Assembly: GCF_017742245.1 (NCBI RefSeq)
Contig: NZ_JAGHKO010000004.1
Location: forward strand, 186,001 to 250,000
Source of the DNA: Niastella soli
Lineage (GTDB): Bacteria; Bacteroidota; Bacteroidia; Chitinophagales; Chitinophagaceae
Reading direction: 5' to 3'
DNA length: 64,000 nt
Position numbers and translations under genes: made by a program. Of this stretch, positions 10,401 through 17,622 are shown piece by piece; the stretch's first letter is position 1, and every line of letters starts with the position of its first letter. Below the pieces are notes generated by a model. It did no database searches. It was not told where the DNA came from and was given only the letters and a program-made list of their open reading frames with translations.

Positions 10401-10646
10401 CTGGGCAGCTATCCCAATCCATTCAGCGGAAGCAGTACCATTACTTTTTCATTGCCTGCAGCCGGTCATATCCAACTGGCGGTATATGACATTACCGGCA
10501 AACAGGTGGCCTTGTTAGTGAATGGCCGGTGGCAGGCAGGTGATCACCGCACCACATTCGCTTCACATTCCATTCCTGCCGGCACTTATGTTATGAAGAT
10601 GGTGTATAACGGGAAAATTTTTACGAAGAAGTTGATAAAGGAGTAG
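7464..10646 (+). CDS. Secreted PQQ-type sugar dehydrogenase, multidomain T9SS cargo
   Basis: A 1060-residue protein when started at 7464; that ATG gives a clean signal peptide (MRKTNILKAWPVLF...YAQGQ), while the upstream in-frame ATG at 7404 overlaps the previous stop. Domains in order: six-bladed glucose/sorbosone dehydrogenase-like propeller (about 30-375: NPTAMAFTPDGR, GERGLIGIAVDPNF, YHNGGGMTFG, RVWAYGLRNPF), an Ig-like domain (about 380-465), a second Ig/cadherin-like domain, a short repeat domain, a DNRLRE module (HDAYVRDGTNAG), a discoidin/F5-8C-like domain (about 835-965: TRWSASGDGQWIQFCL) and a T9SS sorting domain ending TKKLIKE. It probably oxidises an aldose with PQQ outside the cell while bound to polysaccharide. 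Confidence 0.8.
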   Translation: MRKTNILKAWPVLFHLCMTLLLLLSYAQGQTLPANFQRVQVTASISNPTAMAFTPDGRTLICQQSGQLRVVKNGSLLSTPAITLSVNSSGERGLIGIAVDPNFATNNYIYLYYTNTSGPHNRVSRFTMTGDVAGSETPILDLPTLNAIYHNGGGMTFGNDGKLYVAVGENQVGSNAQNLDSYLGKLLRINSDGTIPAGNPFTGGAARSRVWAYGLRNPFTISSDPVSGKLFVNDVGNATWEEINDATSGGRNFGWPDKEGMCTSGCTGLTNPIYVYATNRDDPPPTGQGCALNGGTFFNGAISNYPSTYNGRYFFLDYCGSWIDNINPAIAAPARSGFGSNLGGGLVYIKQGTDGNLYFLSRDNSALYRIIYTGTQAPVITTQPQSITLSQGNTATFSVTATGNPAPTYQWRKSGANISGATSATYTITNVQPSHAGAYSVVVSNNSGSVTSNNAMLTVTAPNTAPVANITSPVNNASFRAGTVINFSGTATDSEDGTLPASAFEWWVDFHHANHIHPGPDIADGAASGSFPISAEGHTETNIWYRLYLVVHDSQGATDTTYIELFPVLSTLNLQSVPSGLQIRLDDIPATTPYTTRALSGMIRPMAAISPQTVNGTTWLFDHWDHGGAASQNITITDSNVTYTAHFKVAPTAITFTPVHDAYVRDGTNAGTTFGTTDSTLLITKVSPGTQQNNARESYLSFDLTNVTGDAASVVLKVFGKVDLTTVPSVPVGVFSVANTTWTENTITWNNKPATSVAALASTTVTNASATYYSWDVTNYVKAELTAGRKKVAFALKSELAHDPRILWNSSEAGSNPPQLSVITDGSNPPACQPVSASADDGNIPANVLDNNLSTRWSASGDGQWIQFCLNNTTTFTGVQIAFYQGNTRTSTFDILTGIDGSSWTTAASGLVSSGTSLNLQTFTITPRTAKYVRIVGHGNSVNAWNSYTEVKIQTNTGGNRTITGTPAEPAIANLAKVTLGSYPNPFSGSSTITFSLPAAGHIQLAVYDITGKQVALLVNGRWQAGDHRTTFASHSIPAGTYVMKMVYNGKIFTKKLIKE

Positions 10647-10702
10647 TTGCAGACAGAAAGCAGAAAGGTAAAAGCCCAAAGCCTAAAGCAACTAATATAA
10701 TG

Positions 10703-10735
10703 AAGGCGTCTCAAAAGTAAGAGGCGCCTTTTTTG
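10703..10735 (+). terminator. Rho-independent terminator
   Basis: Stem AAGGCGTCTC / GAGGCGCCTT around an 8-base loop (one G-T pair), followed by a T run. It lies 57 bases after the dehydrogenase stop. Confidence 0.8.
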
Positions 10736-10797
10736 TGTTTTATGGCGATGTATAGAGCACTGGAATTTCAATTCCGGTGTCCAACAAAGGCTTCTTC

Positions 10798-10899
10798 TTA
10801 CTTAAAATTGGTTCGGAAACCTCCCGGAGCAATTAGCGTAACCTTAATACCAAAGGCTTTAACATCTTCCGCCAAAACTTCGGTTAAACCTATTAAGGA
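10798..10899 (-). pseudogene. Fragment of a short-chain dehydrogenase (SDR)
   Basis: About 30 codons on the minus strand encode GLTEVLAEDVKAFGIKVTL and APGGFRTNFK, then a stop. This is the segment just after the catalytic Tyr-x-x-x-Lys of classical SDRs (LxxEVxPFGIxVTxxxPGxxxT). The nucleotide-binding Rossmann part and the remaining C-terminus are absent. The longer open frame containing it runs through a tRNA gene and is not a real protein. The fragment ends at the palindrome at 10902. Confidence 0.7.
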
Positions 10900-10901
10900 C
10901 C

Positions 10902-10920
10902 GTCTCGGCTGAGCCGAGAC
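10902..10920. repeat. 19-bp palindrome GTCTCGGCTGAGCCGAGAC
   Basis: A perfect palindrome around a central base. The same core, CTCGGCTGAGCCGAG, occurs four more times in this window, twice in the repeat array at 51.0-51.2 kb and twice at 52.6 kb. Here it sits exactly between the SDR fragment and the tRNA-Cys-like gene. Confidence 0.85.
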
Positions 10921-10934
10921 GATCCTTGATCCGG

Positions 10935-11006
10935 AGGTTCCGAGCAGATTCGAACTACTGTAATAAGGTATTGCGGACCTTTGCCTTGCCACTCGGCCAC
11001 GGAACC
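10935..11006 (-). tRNA. tRNA-Cys (GCA), possibly degenerate
   Basis: The minus strand folds as a 72-nt cloverleaf: acceptor GGTTCCG/CGGAACC (7 bp), short D stem GCC/GGC with the GTGG loop, anticodon stem AAGGT/ACCTT, T stem AGTAG/CTGCT with loop TTCGAAT, and discriminator T73, the cysteine identity base. The anticodon loop reads CCGCAAT: GCA at 34-36, but C instead of the near-universal U at position 33, and T at 38. That change suggests a decayed or poorly functional copy. No encoded CCA. Identified by hand folding. Confidence 0.75.
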
Positions 11007-11213
11007 ATTTATAACCTCGCCCAATGATAAATTTACAACTAGAAATTAATGTCAATTATGAACCTGACAGGAATCATATAAACCGCACAACCACCAGTAT
11101 CGTATTTCTCCGTAGTAATTTCCAATATAAGGCCACAGATTTTTGAATTCCAAACCCTTTTTCTATTTTACAGGCCAAACCATACACCTTAGTCTATTAA
11201 CTTAAAATCCAAC

Positions 11214-11966
11214 ATGAAAAACCTGATCGTAGCCGTGCTGGCAGTAAGCCTTTTTTCCTGTGCAGAAAATAAAGATAAGATAGGACCCATAAAGAAAGAG
11301 ATCGTTCCGGTAAGAAAAGACAGCAACATTACAACCATTCACCATTATGATGGCCGCTGCAACATCGACAATGATGTGTCCTCCCTGGGAATTGGAATGG
11401 TAATAGCCCCCTTAAAATTTGTAATGTATGACGACAGTCTGCTAAAAGGCGAATCGCAACAGGTAGACATGTACGGAAAATACGACAGCCTCAACAATGT
11501 GTGCTCCTGCGTTTTTGATCCCGAATATGGATTGATGCATTTTGCCTGCATTGGTAAAACAGACAGGGCATACAAGGTGCTGATAAACTATTCGCAGGTA
11601 AAATGGCTGCCCCGCGAAAAAGACTTTCAATTTAAAACCTGGGAACAATATATTGAAAGCTCTTTTGGCATCAGGCGTAAAACCACCACCGATTCAACCA
11701 GAACACCCATCGGCCTGGTGAGAAAAGAACCCAGCGATCAGGCAGACACGCTTTCAATACCCGCCGGCCAGGAAATGTTTTGCGCCATGCAGGTTAAAGG
11801 CGATTGGATAAAAGTACAGTACGATTGTTTCTATAATACTGAAAACAATCCCTACGAAGGACAACCTTGTCATAACTTTATAAACAAATGTGCTAACCCG
11901 GTAACCGGCTGGTTGCGCTGGCGCCAGGACAATCAACAACTGATCGATATTTTTTTAATGCCCTAA
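11214..11966 (+). CDS. Hypothetical lipoprotein with SH3-like C-terminus
   Basis: A 250-residue putative lipoprotein: short signal sequence with lipobox VSLFSC (Cys16). I do not recognise a named family. The N-terminal half has paired cysteines (GRC, CSCVFD, FACIG); the C-terminal half, from about residue 165 (PIGLVRKEPSDQADTL), looks like an SH3-type fold, ending in VTGWLRWRQDN, the usual GW..W strand of bacterial SH3 domains. Probably periplasmic, anchored in a membrane. Single-gene unit with its own terminator right after the stop codon. Confidence 0.65.
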   Translation: MKNLIVAVLAVSLFSCAENKDKIGPIKKEIVPVRKDSNITTIHHYDGRCNIDNDVSSLGIGMVIAPLKFVMYDDSLLKGESQQVDMYGKYDSLNNVCSCVFDPEYGLMHFACIGKTDRAYKVLINYSQVKWLPREKDFQFKTWEQYIESSFGIRRKTTTDSTRTPIGLVRKEPSDQADTLSIPAGQEMFCAMQVKGDWIKVQYDCFYNTENNPYEGQPCHNFINKCANPVTGWLRWRQDNQQLIDIFLMP

Positions 11967-12010
11967 CACTAAACGCAGTTAAATTACAAAAAACAACTAT
12001 ACATTACACA

Positions 12011-12043
12011 AACGCCAGGAATTGCCGTTCCTGGCGTTTTTTA
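12011..12043 (+). terminator. Rho-independent terminator
   Basis: Perfect stem AACGCCAGGAA / TTCCTGGCGTT with a 6-base loop followed by six T, 45 bases after the lipoprotein stop. Confidence 0.9.
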
Positions 12044-12071
12044 TATATTTGAACAAAACTAACTGTATCTT

Positions 12072-12797
12072 ATGGCCGATCAGGAAATCATCAAACACAC
12101 CAAAAAGATCCTTAAAGTATCAACAGACCACACCAAAAGCTGGAAGCATAAACTATTTGAGATCATCTTCGAGATCTTTATCATAGTGTTTGCAGTAACC
12201 CTGTCGTTATACCTGCACGAACGTGCGCAGAAAACAGAAGAACATCACCTGCAGGATGAATTCTTATTGGGACTAAAGGAAGACCTGCAAAACGATATCA
12301 AAGAGTTGTCAGAGGACTCACTTTCCTATATAAAAACAATAAAGGGCTTCCGGTACTTCAATCGAGTGGGGCTTGAGCAAAGCACAAAAGATAGTATTCC
12401 CTATTACTGGACCACCTTATTCAGCACTGCCGACCTTCAACCAAACGACAGCAGGTTCCAGGGATTGAAATCTGCAGGGAAATTGTACGTGATCAACAAT
12501 AAAAAGCTCCTGAACGATATCCTTGATCTGTACCAGGAAAAAATTCCCATGCTATTACGGGCCACTAATATGTACACCGATTTTAAAATAAACCGGTTGG
12601 TCAGTTATCTGGAAATAAATCTGTCATCTAACAATAGAAATGATAACAATCTGAAAGAATTAGTGAAAAAAAGCCAGGAACTGCGCAATTATTTGTCAAC
12701 CGATGATGCCATTATGGATATTATTAAGCGGTATCACCAGGTCATGGACCAAAGCCGGCTCCTGATCCATAAAATATCTAAAGAAGTAGGGGAGTAA
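12072..12797 (+). CDS. DUF6090-like single-pass membrane protein
   Basis: A 241-residue protein with a basic N-terminus, one membrane helix (about residues 31-47, FEIFIIVFAVTLSLYL) and a long helical, charged C-terminal domain. The pattern of a helix ending in LHERAQ followed by a region with LLGLKEDLQNDIKEL resembles the DUF6090 family of Bacteroidota, where a similar helix is followed by NxWNE-type residues; the match is by pattern only. Function unknown. The gene starts 29 bases after the previous terminator, so its promoter must lie in or beside that hairpin, and it has its own inverted repeat downstream. Confidence 0.6.
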   Translation: MADQEIIKHTKKILKVSTDHTKSWKHKLFEIIFEIFIIVFAVTLSLYLHERAQKTEEHHLQDEFLLGLKEDLQNDIKELSEDSLSYIKTIKGFRYFNRVGLEQSTKDSIPYYWTTLFSTADLQPNDSRFQGLKSAGKLYVINNKKLLNDILDLYQEKIPMLLRATNMYTDFKINRLVSYLEINLSSNNRNDNNLKELVKKSQELRNYLSTDDAIMDIIKRYHQVMDQSRLLIHKISKEVGE

Positions 12798-12811
12798 CAA
12801 ACAACAAACAA

Positions 12812-12847
12812 TGATCAGGGACCCTTTATGCGGGGCCCCTGATCATG
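12812..12847 (+). terminator. Terminator-like inverted repeat
   Basis: Arms ATGATCAGGG(A)CCC and GGGGCCCCTGATCAT flank a short loop directly after the DUF6090-like gene; the long GC-containing stem is followed by an A/T-rich stretch. Confidence 0.65.
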
Positions 12848-13102
12848 AAAAGTTATTTTCAGAATTTGACAAATGTCTGTGCATAAGTAACCCATCGCAA
12901 TTTTATAAACAGTAGTTTCGTCACGCGAATTATCTCAACAACCGCTCCCGCCGTTACCTGCAATCCCAGAACTCTACACGGAAATAATCCGCACAGTTTA
13001 AATACACATGACAGGATGCAAAAAGCCTGCTTACACTATGCTGCACCAACTAATAAGTAGATGTGGAGCGGGCTCCGTTTTTACAATATAAAATCTAACA
13101 TC

Positions 13103-14314
13103 ATGGGCACAAGTCAAACTACTGCCGTTCCTAAAATGGCATCCAGTGAGTCGCTCAGGCCTTTTCAGTTCATGGTCCCGCAATCGGAGCTGGAAGACCT
13201 TATACGAAGGGTCAAATCAACCAGATGGCCTGAAAAAGAAACCGTAAACGATTTTTCACAAGGTGTACCCCTGGCCACCATGCAAAAGTTAGCGCGTTAT
13301 TGGACTGAAGGTTACGACTGGCGCAAAAGGGAAGCAAAGATCAATTCCTATCCCAATTTTATTACTGAGATAGACGGGCTCGATATTCATTTCATGCACA
13401 TTAAATCCAAACATGACAATGCCATGCCGGTTATCATAACCCATGGCTGGCCCGGTTCTGTTGTAGAGCAAATGAAACTAATTGAACCATTGACCAATCC
13501 AACAGAATATGGCGGAAAAGCAGAAGACGCTTTTGACGTGGTGATCCCTTCCATGCCAGGTTATGGATTTTCAGGTAAACCTGCCACTACCGGCTGGGGT
13601 CCTGAACGTATTGCAAGCGCCTGGACTATATTGATGAAACGGCTGGGTTATAATCGGTATACGGCACAAGGCGGCGACTGGGGCGCTATCATAACCGATC
13701 TGATGGGCGTACAGGCAGATCCCGGTCTGGTTGCTATTCATGTGAATATGCCGGGCGCTGTTCCACCCGAGATCGATAAACAGTGTTGGGCTGGTACGGT
13801 ACCAACCGGATTATCGGCCGACGAAACAAAGGCTTGTGAAGAACTGGTTACCTTTTATAAACAGGTTTATTATGCGTTCTTCATGGGTACACGTCCGGAA
13901 ACGCTTACGGGAATAGCAGATTCACCCATTGGTCTAGCTTCCCTCTTGCTCGACCACGATGCAAAAAGCACCGCACTCATTGCCCGTTCTTTTGATGGAC
14001 AAACAGAAGGTATTACAAGAGACGATGTGCTTGACAACGTTTCGCTTTTCTGGTTCACCAACACGGGCGTTTCTGCCGCGCGGCTTTATTGGGAAAACAA
14101 GCTTAATTTCTTTGCACCCAAAGGCGTAAAAATTCCAGTAGCAGTGAGTGTTTTCCCGGACGAGTTATATCCCTGTCCACGCAGTTGGGCTGAAAAAGCT
14201 TATCCTAAATTGATGCAATTCAACAAAATGGAAAAAGGCGGTCACTTTGCAGCCTTTGAACAACCCAAATTACTTGTTCAGGAAATGCGGACGGCCTTCA
14301 AGTCGTTTCGCTAA
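13103..14314 (+). CDS. Epoxide hydrolase (EHN-type alpha/beta hydrolase)
   Basis: A 403-residue alpha/beta hydrolase with the N-terminal epoxide-hydrolase domain (about 20-125: FQFMVPQSELEDLIRRV, TRWPE, WTEGYDWRKRE). The oxyanion motif HGWPGS is at 114-119, the nucleophile D192 in GGDWG at 190-194, and the catalytic His near 381 (KGGHFAAFEQP). These features match microsomal/juvenile-hormone-type epoxide hydrolases that open epoxides to diols. The start at 13103 is preferred over a frame extension to 13061 because the family begins shortly before the FQF motif. No signal peptide is evident. About 300 bases upstream are non-coding and a strong terminator follows. The natural substrate is unknown. 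Confidence 0.88.
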   Translation: MGTSQTTAVPKMASSESLRPFQFMVPQSELEDLIRRVKSTRWPEKETVNDFSQGVPLATMQKLARYWTEGYDWRKREAKINSYPNFITEIDGLDIHFMHIKSKHDNAMPVIITHGWPGSVVEQMKLIEPLTNPTEYGGKAEDAFDVVIPSMPGYGFSGKPATTGWGPERIASAWTILMKRLGYNRYTAQGGDWGAIITDLMGVQADPGLVAIHVNMPGAVPPEIDKQCWAGTVPTGLSADETKACEELVTFYKQVYYAFFMGTRPETLTGIADSPIGLASLLLDHDAKSTALIARSFDGQTEGITRDDVLDNVSLFWFTNTGVSAARLYWENKLNFFAPKGVKIPVAVSVFPDELYPCPRSWAEKAYPKLMQFNKMEKGGHFAAFEQPKLLVQEMRTAFKSFR

Positions 14315-14330
14315 CGGTTAGATAAAATAG

Positions 14331-14364
14331 AAGGGATGCGATGCTAAGATCGCGTCCCTTTTTA
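14331..14364 (+). terminator. Rho-independent terminator
   Basis: Stem AAGGGATGCGAT / ATCGCGTCCCTT with a 6-base loop and a T run, 16 bases after the epoxide hydrolase stop. Confidence 0.88.
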
Positions 14365-14397
14365 ATATCTCAAAGAGTATTTCGCTTAAGTGTTCGT

Positions 14398-15189
14398 TTA
14401 ATAAACCGTTTTCCCCTTCTTCTTTTGTCTTGGCTGGCAGCCACCAAAACAGGCAAACTGTGGTGTAAATAACATGATCCCAAATTCAAACCCCGCGCCC
14501 TGGCTGCCATTGAATTCATGGCCGTAGGTCAATGCAAAAACCGCATACTGGCTGGGTTCCCACCGCAACCCGATCTTATATTCCGGTATCGTACCGGCTT
14601 CACCGGCCGAACCATACACTTCGCCAACAATTGATGCTTTTGGCCCAAAAGGATACCAGGCAACCCGGCCAGAATAAGTAAAAGCCCAGGCTGTACTCGT
14701 AGTATCGCTGTAATTAATAGTGGTGCTCACACCGGGCATAAGGTCTACAGAAACCTTATTATTGAAAAATGGGATCGTGCCCGGGGTATTTATCCAATAG
14801 GTCTTGAACGCATCTTTTACCCGGAATTCTGCATCCAGTGTGCCCGGTCTTGTTCCGGTACCGGCCTTGGCCGCAAAGCCACCGGTTTTATCCCTGTTCT
14901 CATAGAACATGTATTTCGCATATAGGGAAGCTGAATAGCCATCATTGGTAAGCGGGTCATCATCGTTATTATACAGGTAGGCGGCCATGGTAAACTCCCA
15001 TTTGGGAAACAGGGAATACGTGTTCATAAGCATAGAGCTTCGCCGGCCTATAGTAGGGATTATCGTGATTGTGCCCCAGGGCTTCGACAGGTAGCTATCG
15101 GAGTTAAATTGCTGGCCATGTACCCGTACAGCCGGATATGCCAAATAAACGTACACTATTACACGAAATATGAGAAATATCCCTTTCAT
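14398..15189 (-). CDS. Outer-membrane beta-barrel protein, hypothetical
   Basis: A 263-residue protein with a signal peptide when started at 15189 (MKGIFLIFRVIVYVYLAYP...HGQQ); an earlier start at 15225 would bury it. The mature part alternates aromatic and polar residues in strand-like segments (AAYLYNNDDDP, YSASLYAKYMFYEN, AWAFTYSGRVAWYPFG, YKIGLRWEPSQYAVFALTYG), as in a porin-like barrel. Near the C-terminus it has CFGGCQPRQKKKG, an unusual cysteine and lysine tail. No family name recognised. Last gene of the minus-strand envelope cluster that begins at 18453; the 105-base gap to the previous gene leaves co-transcription open. Confidence 0.65.
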   Translation of the reverse strand: MKGIFLIFRVIVYVYLAYPAVRVHGQQFNSDSYLSKPWGTITIIPTIGRRSSMLMNTYSLFPKWEFTMAAYLYNNDDDPLTNDGYSASLYAKYMFYENRDKTGGFAAKAGTGTRPGTLDAEFRVKDAFKTYWINTPGTIPFFNNKVSVDLMPGVSTTINYSDTTSTAWAFTYSGRVAWYPFGPKASIVGEVYGSAGEAGTIPEYKIGLRWEPSQYAVFALTYGHEFNGSQGAGFEFGIMLFTPQFACFGGCQPRQKKKGKTVY

Positions 15190-15294
15190 AACATTATGCA
15201 ATATTTTAAAAAAGGGGAAAAGCATTACGCAATTCCCCTTGCACCAACTGCATACTTGAGAGAAAATTAAACCCTGAAATTAATCCTCTCCCGC

Positions 15295-16023
15295 TCATTT
15301 CGAGTTGCTATCATTACTTGTTGTTGTTTGCTTTTTCCCGCCTATTGGGATATATAGATTCAATTGAAATGACCTGGCTTCGTTATTACCCGCTTCTGAA
15401 GGATACAGATCAACCAGGCTCCAATAATATCGTACAGCCAACTTCAATCCTCTTCCTTTACTAAACTGCCAGGAGATGCCGCTTGCCAAACCAAAATCGA
15501 AACGGGTGGTTGAATCTTTCATATTCTTTTCGAATATCTGTTTTCCCTGCTCATGATCAGCCTCTAAAAAATCTTTGGCTTTCACCCGGATCGCAATCTG
15601 CGGCCCCGCATCTACATTCAGGTATTTCCAGAACCGGTATTGTATACTGGTATTAAGTCCCAGATATGATAAACTGCGCCGTAAACTTCCATGCTGATAA
15701 ATAGTATCGAGGGTGGCATCACCCAGGGTATAAACAGGCAGTCCTTTTGCGCCCAGCTTATATTTTGCCAGTGCATCAAACTGGAGAAACAATTTCGTCT
15801 CTAATTTCAGCGTTAAAAAAAGCCCCAGGTTAAAGTTTGACTGCGGATCAGATTGGTTATATCCCTTTAAATTATTCCACGCATTTCCGATAGATAGCCC
15901 AAAGGTCATTTTATCGGTATTGAGTTTGTCGCCAAATAAAATTGAAATAAGGATCTGAGATCGGGTGGTGACAGTTATAAAGAAGCATAGTGCCAGCACT
16001 ATTATCTTTTTTATACCGCTCAT
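15295..16023 (-). CDS. Outer-membrane beta-barrel protein (PorT-like)
   Basis: A 242-residue protein with a signal peptide (residues 1-22, ending TTRSQ) and about eight amphipathic strands typical of small Bacteroidota barrels (KMTFGLSIGNAWNNL, FNLGLFLTLKLETKLFLQFDALAKY, SIQYRFWKYLNVDAGPQIAI, RYYWSLVDLYP, FQLNLYIPIGGK). The start codon overlaps the stop of the upstream DUF4136 gene by four bases (ATGA), a sign of translational coupling. It is part of the envelope module and has a positional counterpart at 31938-32528, where a barrel gene also follows a DUF4136 gene. Ligand or role unknown. Confidence 0.75.
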   Translation of the reverse strand: MSGIKKIIVLALCFFITVTTRSQILISILFGDKLNTDKMTFGLSIGNAWNNLKGYNQSDPQSNFNLGLFLTLKLETKLFLQFDALAKYKLGAKGLPVYTLGDATLDTIYQHGSLRRSLSYLGLNTSIQYRFWKYLNVDAGPQIAIRVKAKDFLEADHEQGKQIFEKNMKDSTTRFDFGLASGISWQFSKGRGLKLAVRYYWSLVDLYPSEAGNNEARSFQLNLYIPIGGKKQTTTSNDSNSK

Positions 16024-16577
16024 TTTTTGCCACCCTTTGGCGGAAAATCTTTCAGGATCTTTTGAACTGCATTTTGAATGAACTGATCAGGGTTATTGGG
16101 CTTTTTGTCGATCTCTGCATTACCAATACCCTGCCACAGCAGTTTTTGGGATTTGTTATTCACTACATCAATGATCAGTGAGCCATCGGTATAATTGTAA
16201 GAACTGAATGTAGTTGACCCGCCGCCCCAATACCCGTATGGCCGGTAGATCCCGCCATAGCCGTAATAGTCGGTGTTGGCAGTTACGGCGGTTTTGGTTT
16301 TAGACACAGTCACTGCATTTACCAGCATATCAGCAGCATCGGTACCCACTTCCTGATAACCTTTGCTGATCATGGTTTCTTTTATGGCTTTTGCAATGCG
16401 TTCGGCATTCAACTGGCTTACTTCGCCTTTGGCAGCTATGTCTACCATCGTAAATGTTTTGTAAGAAGAAAAATCGGCTGCGCGATCATAATCTACATTC
16501 ACCTTTACACTGGGAGCGCAGCCGTAGTTTGCCTGTAATAGAAACCATAGCCCCAAACCTATAAATATGTTTTTCAT
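16020..16577 (-). CDS. DUF4136 lipoprotein
   Basis: A 185-residue lipoprotein: signal peptide with lipobox ANYGC (Cys20), then the DUF4136 fold with VNVDYDRAADFSSYKTF at its start, the central QLNAERIAKAIKETMISKGY helix and strand region, and the family's Tyr/Gly-rich loop (YYGYGGIYRPYGYWGGG) followed by GSLIIDVVNNKSQKLLWQG. Function of DUF4136 is unknown; members are periplasmic or outer-membrane lipoproteins. It overlaps the next gene by four bases and lies 25 bases after the OmpA gene, so these three are very likely one operon. A paralogue is at 31276-31926. Confidence 0.88.
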   Translation of the reverse strand: MKNIFIGLGLWFLLQANYGCAPSVKVNVDYDRAADFSSYKTFTMVDIAAKGEVSQLNAERIAKAIKETMISKGYQEVGTDAADMLVNAVTVSKTKTAVTANTDYYGYGGIYRPYGYWGGGSTTFSSYNYTDGSLIIDVVNNKSQKLLWQGIGNAEIDKKPNNPDQFIQNAVQKILKDFPPKGGKK

Positions 16578-16602
16578 GGCTTTACTTGATTGAGATTGAG
16601 AA

Positions 16603-17484
16603 TTATTGTTGTTTTGGCTCCAGTAACTTGAAGAATTGGTCCAGTTCCGGGAGTATAACTATGCGTGTTCGTCTGTTGGTAGCCCGCCCTTCCGGTGTAT
16701 CGTTCGATTGTAAAGGAGTATACTCACTGCGGCCTGCGGCTATAATATGAGTAGGATCAAGGCCATATTGCTTTTGCAATACCCGAACAACCGCGGTGGC
16801 CCTTTTCACACTCAGGTCCCAGTTGTCGACCAGGGGCGGCTTGTTATATTTTACATTGTCGGTATGCCCTTCCACCATAAATTCTATATGCGGTTGGGCC
16901 TTTAATACTGCAGCTACCTTCCCCAGCACGGTCTTGGCTTCCGAACGAATATCATACTTACCGCTGGTGAAAAGCAGTTTATCTGAGATATCAATAAAAA
17001 CCACCCCTTTATCTACTTTTATATTTATGTCTTTGTCATCGAGGTTGCCAACGGCCCCTTTCAGGTTCATCACCAATGCCATATTCAAAGAGTCTTTACG
17101 GGCCATTTCCTTCTGCAGGTCCTGAATATAAATATCCTTTTGTCCGATATTTTCCAGCGACTGTTGTATACTGGCGGCCTGTGTTGAGGTAAGTACAGAA
17201 AGCCCTTCCAGTTGTTTTAGCATAGTGGTATTGTTCTCCTTTAACATATCCATATGCTTTTTCAAATTAGTATTCTCATCCTGCAGGGAAGTATTGGTTT
17301 GTATTAATTCATTGTTCTTGTCATTACAGCTTTTGAGGTCCACGTCCAGCTTTTGGCTTTTTCCGGATAATGCATCATAATTTTGTTGCATCTCGTTCTT
17401 CATTTTATTGAACTTCTTACTACTGACGCAACTGGAAAAAATAAGTGTGACCAGTATTAGGTTAATGAATTTTATCAGGTACAT
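16603..17484 (-). CDS. OmpA-family lipoprotein with coiled coil
   Basis: A 293-residue lipoprotein with lipobox IFSSC (Cys19), a coiled-coil stretch of about 100 residues and an OmpA C-terminal domain (about 160-280). The peptidoglycan-binding core shows FTSGKYDIRSEAK, FMVEGHTDN and the signature NWDLSVKRATAVVRVL followed by RSEYTPL and RATNRRTRIVI. The design is an outer-membrane anchor, a spacer coil and a cell-wall-binding head. It heads the coupled group OmpA, DUF4136, barrel. A shorter paralogue with the same arrangement is at 34012-34764. Confidence in family and location is high; the partner is unknown. Confidence 0.9.
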   Translation of the reverse strand: MYLIKFINLILVTLIFSSCVSSKKFNKMKNEMQQNYDALSGKSQKLDVDLKSCNDKNNELIQTNTSLQDENTNLKKHMDMLKENNTTMLKQLEGLSVLTSTQAASIQQSLENIGQKDIYIQDLQKEMARKDSLNMALVMNLKGAVGNLDDKDINIKVDKGVVFIDISDKLLFTSGKYDIRSEAKTVLGKVAAVLKAQPHIEFMVEGHTDNVKYNKPPLVDNWDLSVKRATAVVRVLQKQYGLDPTHIIAAGRSEYTPLQSNDTPEGRATNRRTRIVILPELDQFFKLLEPKQQ

Positions 17485-17622
17485 ACAGCGTTTGGTTTTA
17501 ATTGGTTGGGTTCGATCATTACAAAATTACAGGCTAAAATGAATTTCCAAGCCGTTTAACGGTATAGTGTAGGTTATTTAACATGCCTGTAAAATAGAAA
17601 TCGTATAACTGTGTCGGATAAT

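Noticed and set aside
10798-11055. An 85-codon frame that includes the SDR fragment
   Set aside because: It runs across the tRNA-Cys-like gene and the palindrome; only the last 30 codons resemble a protein.
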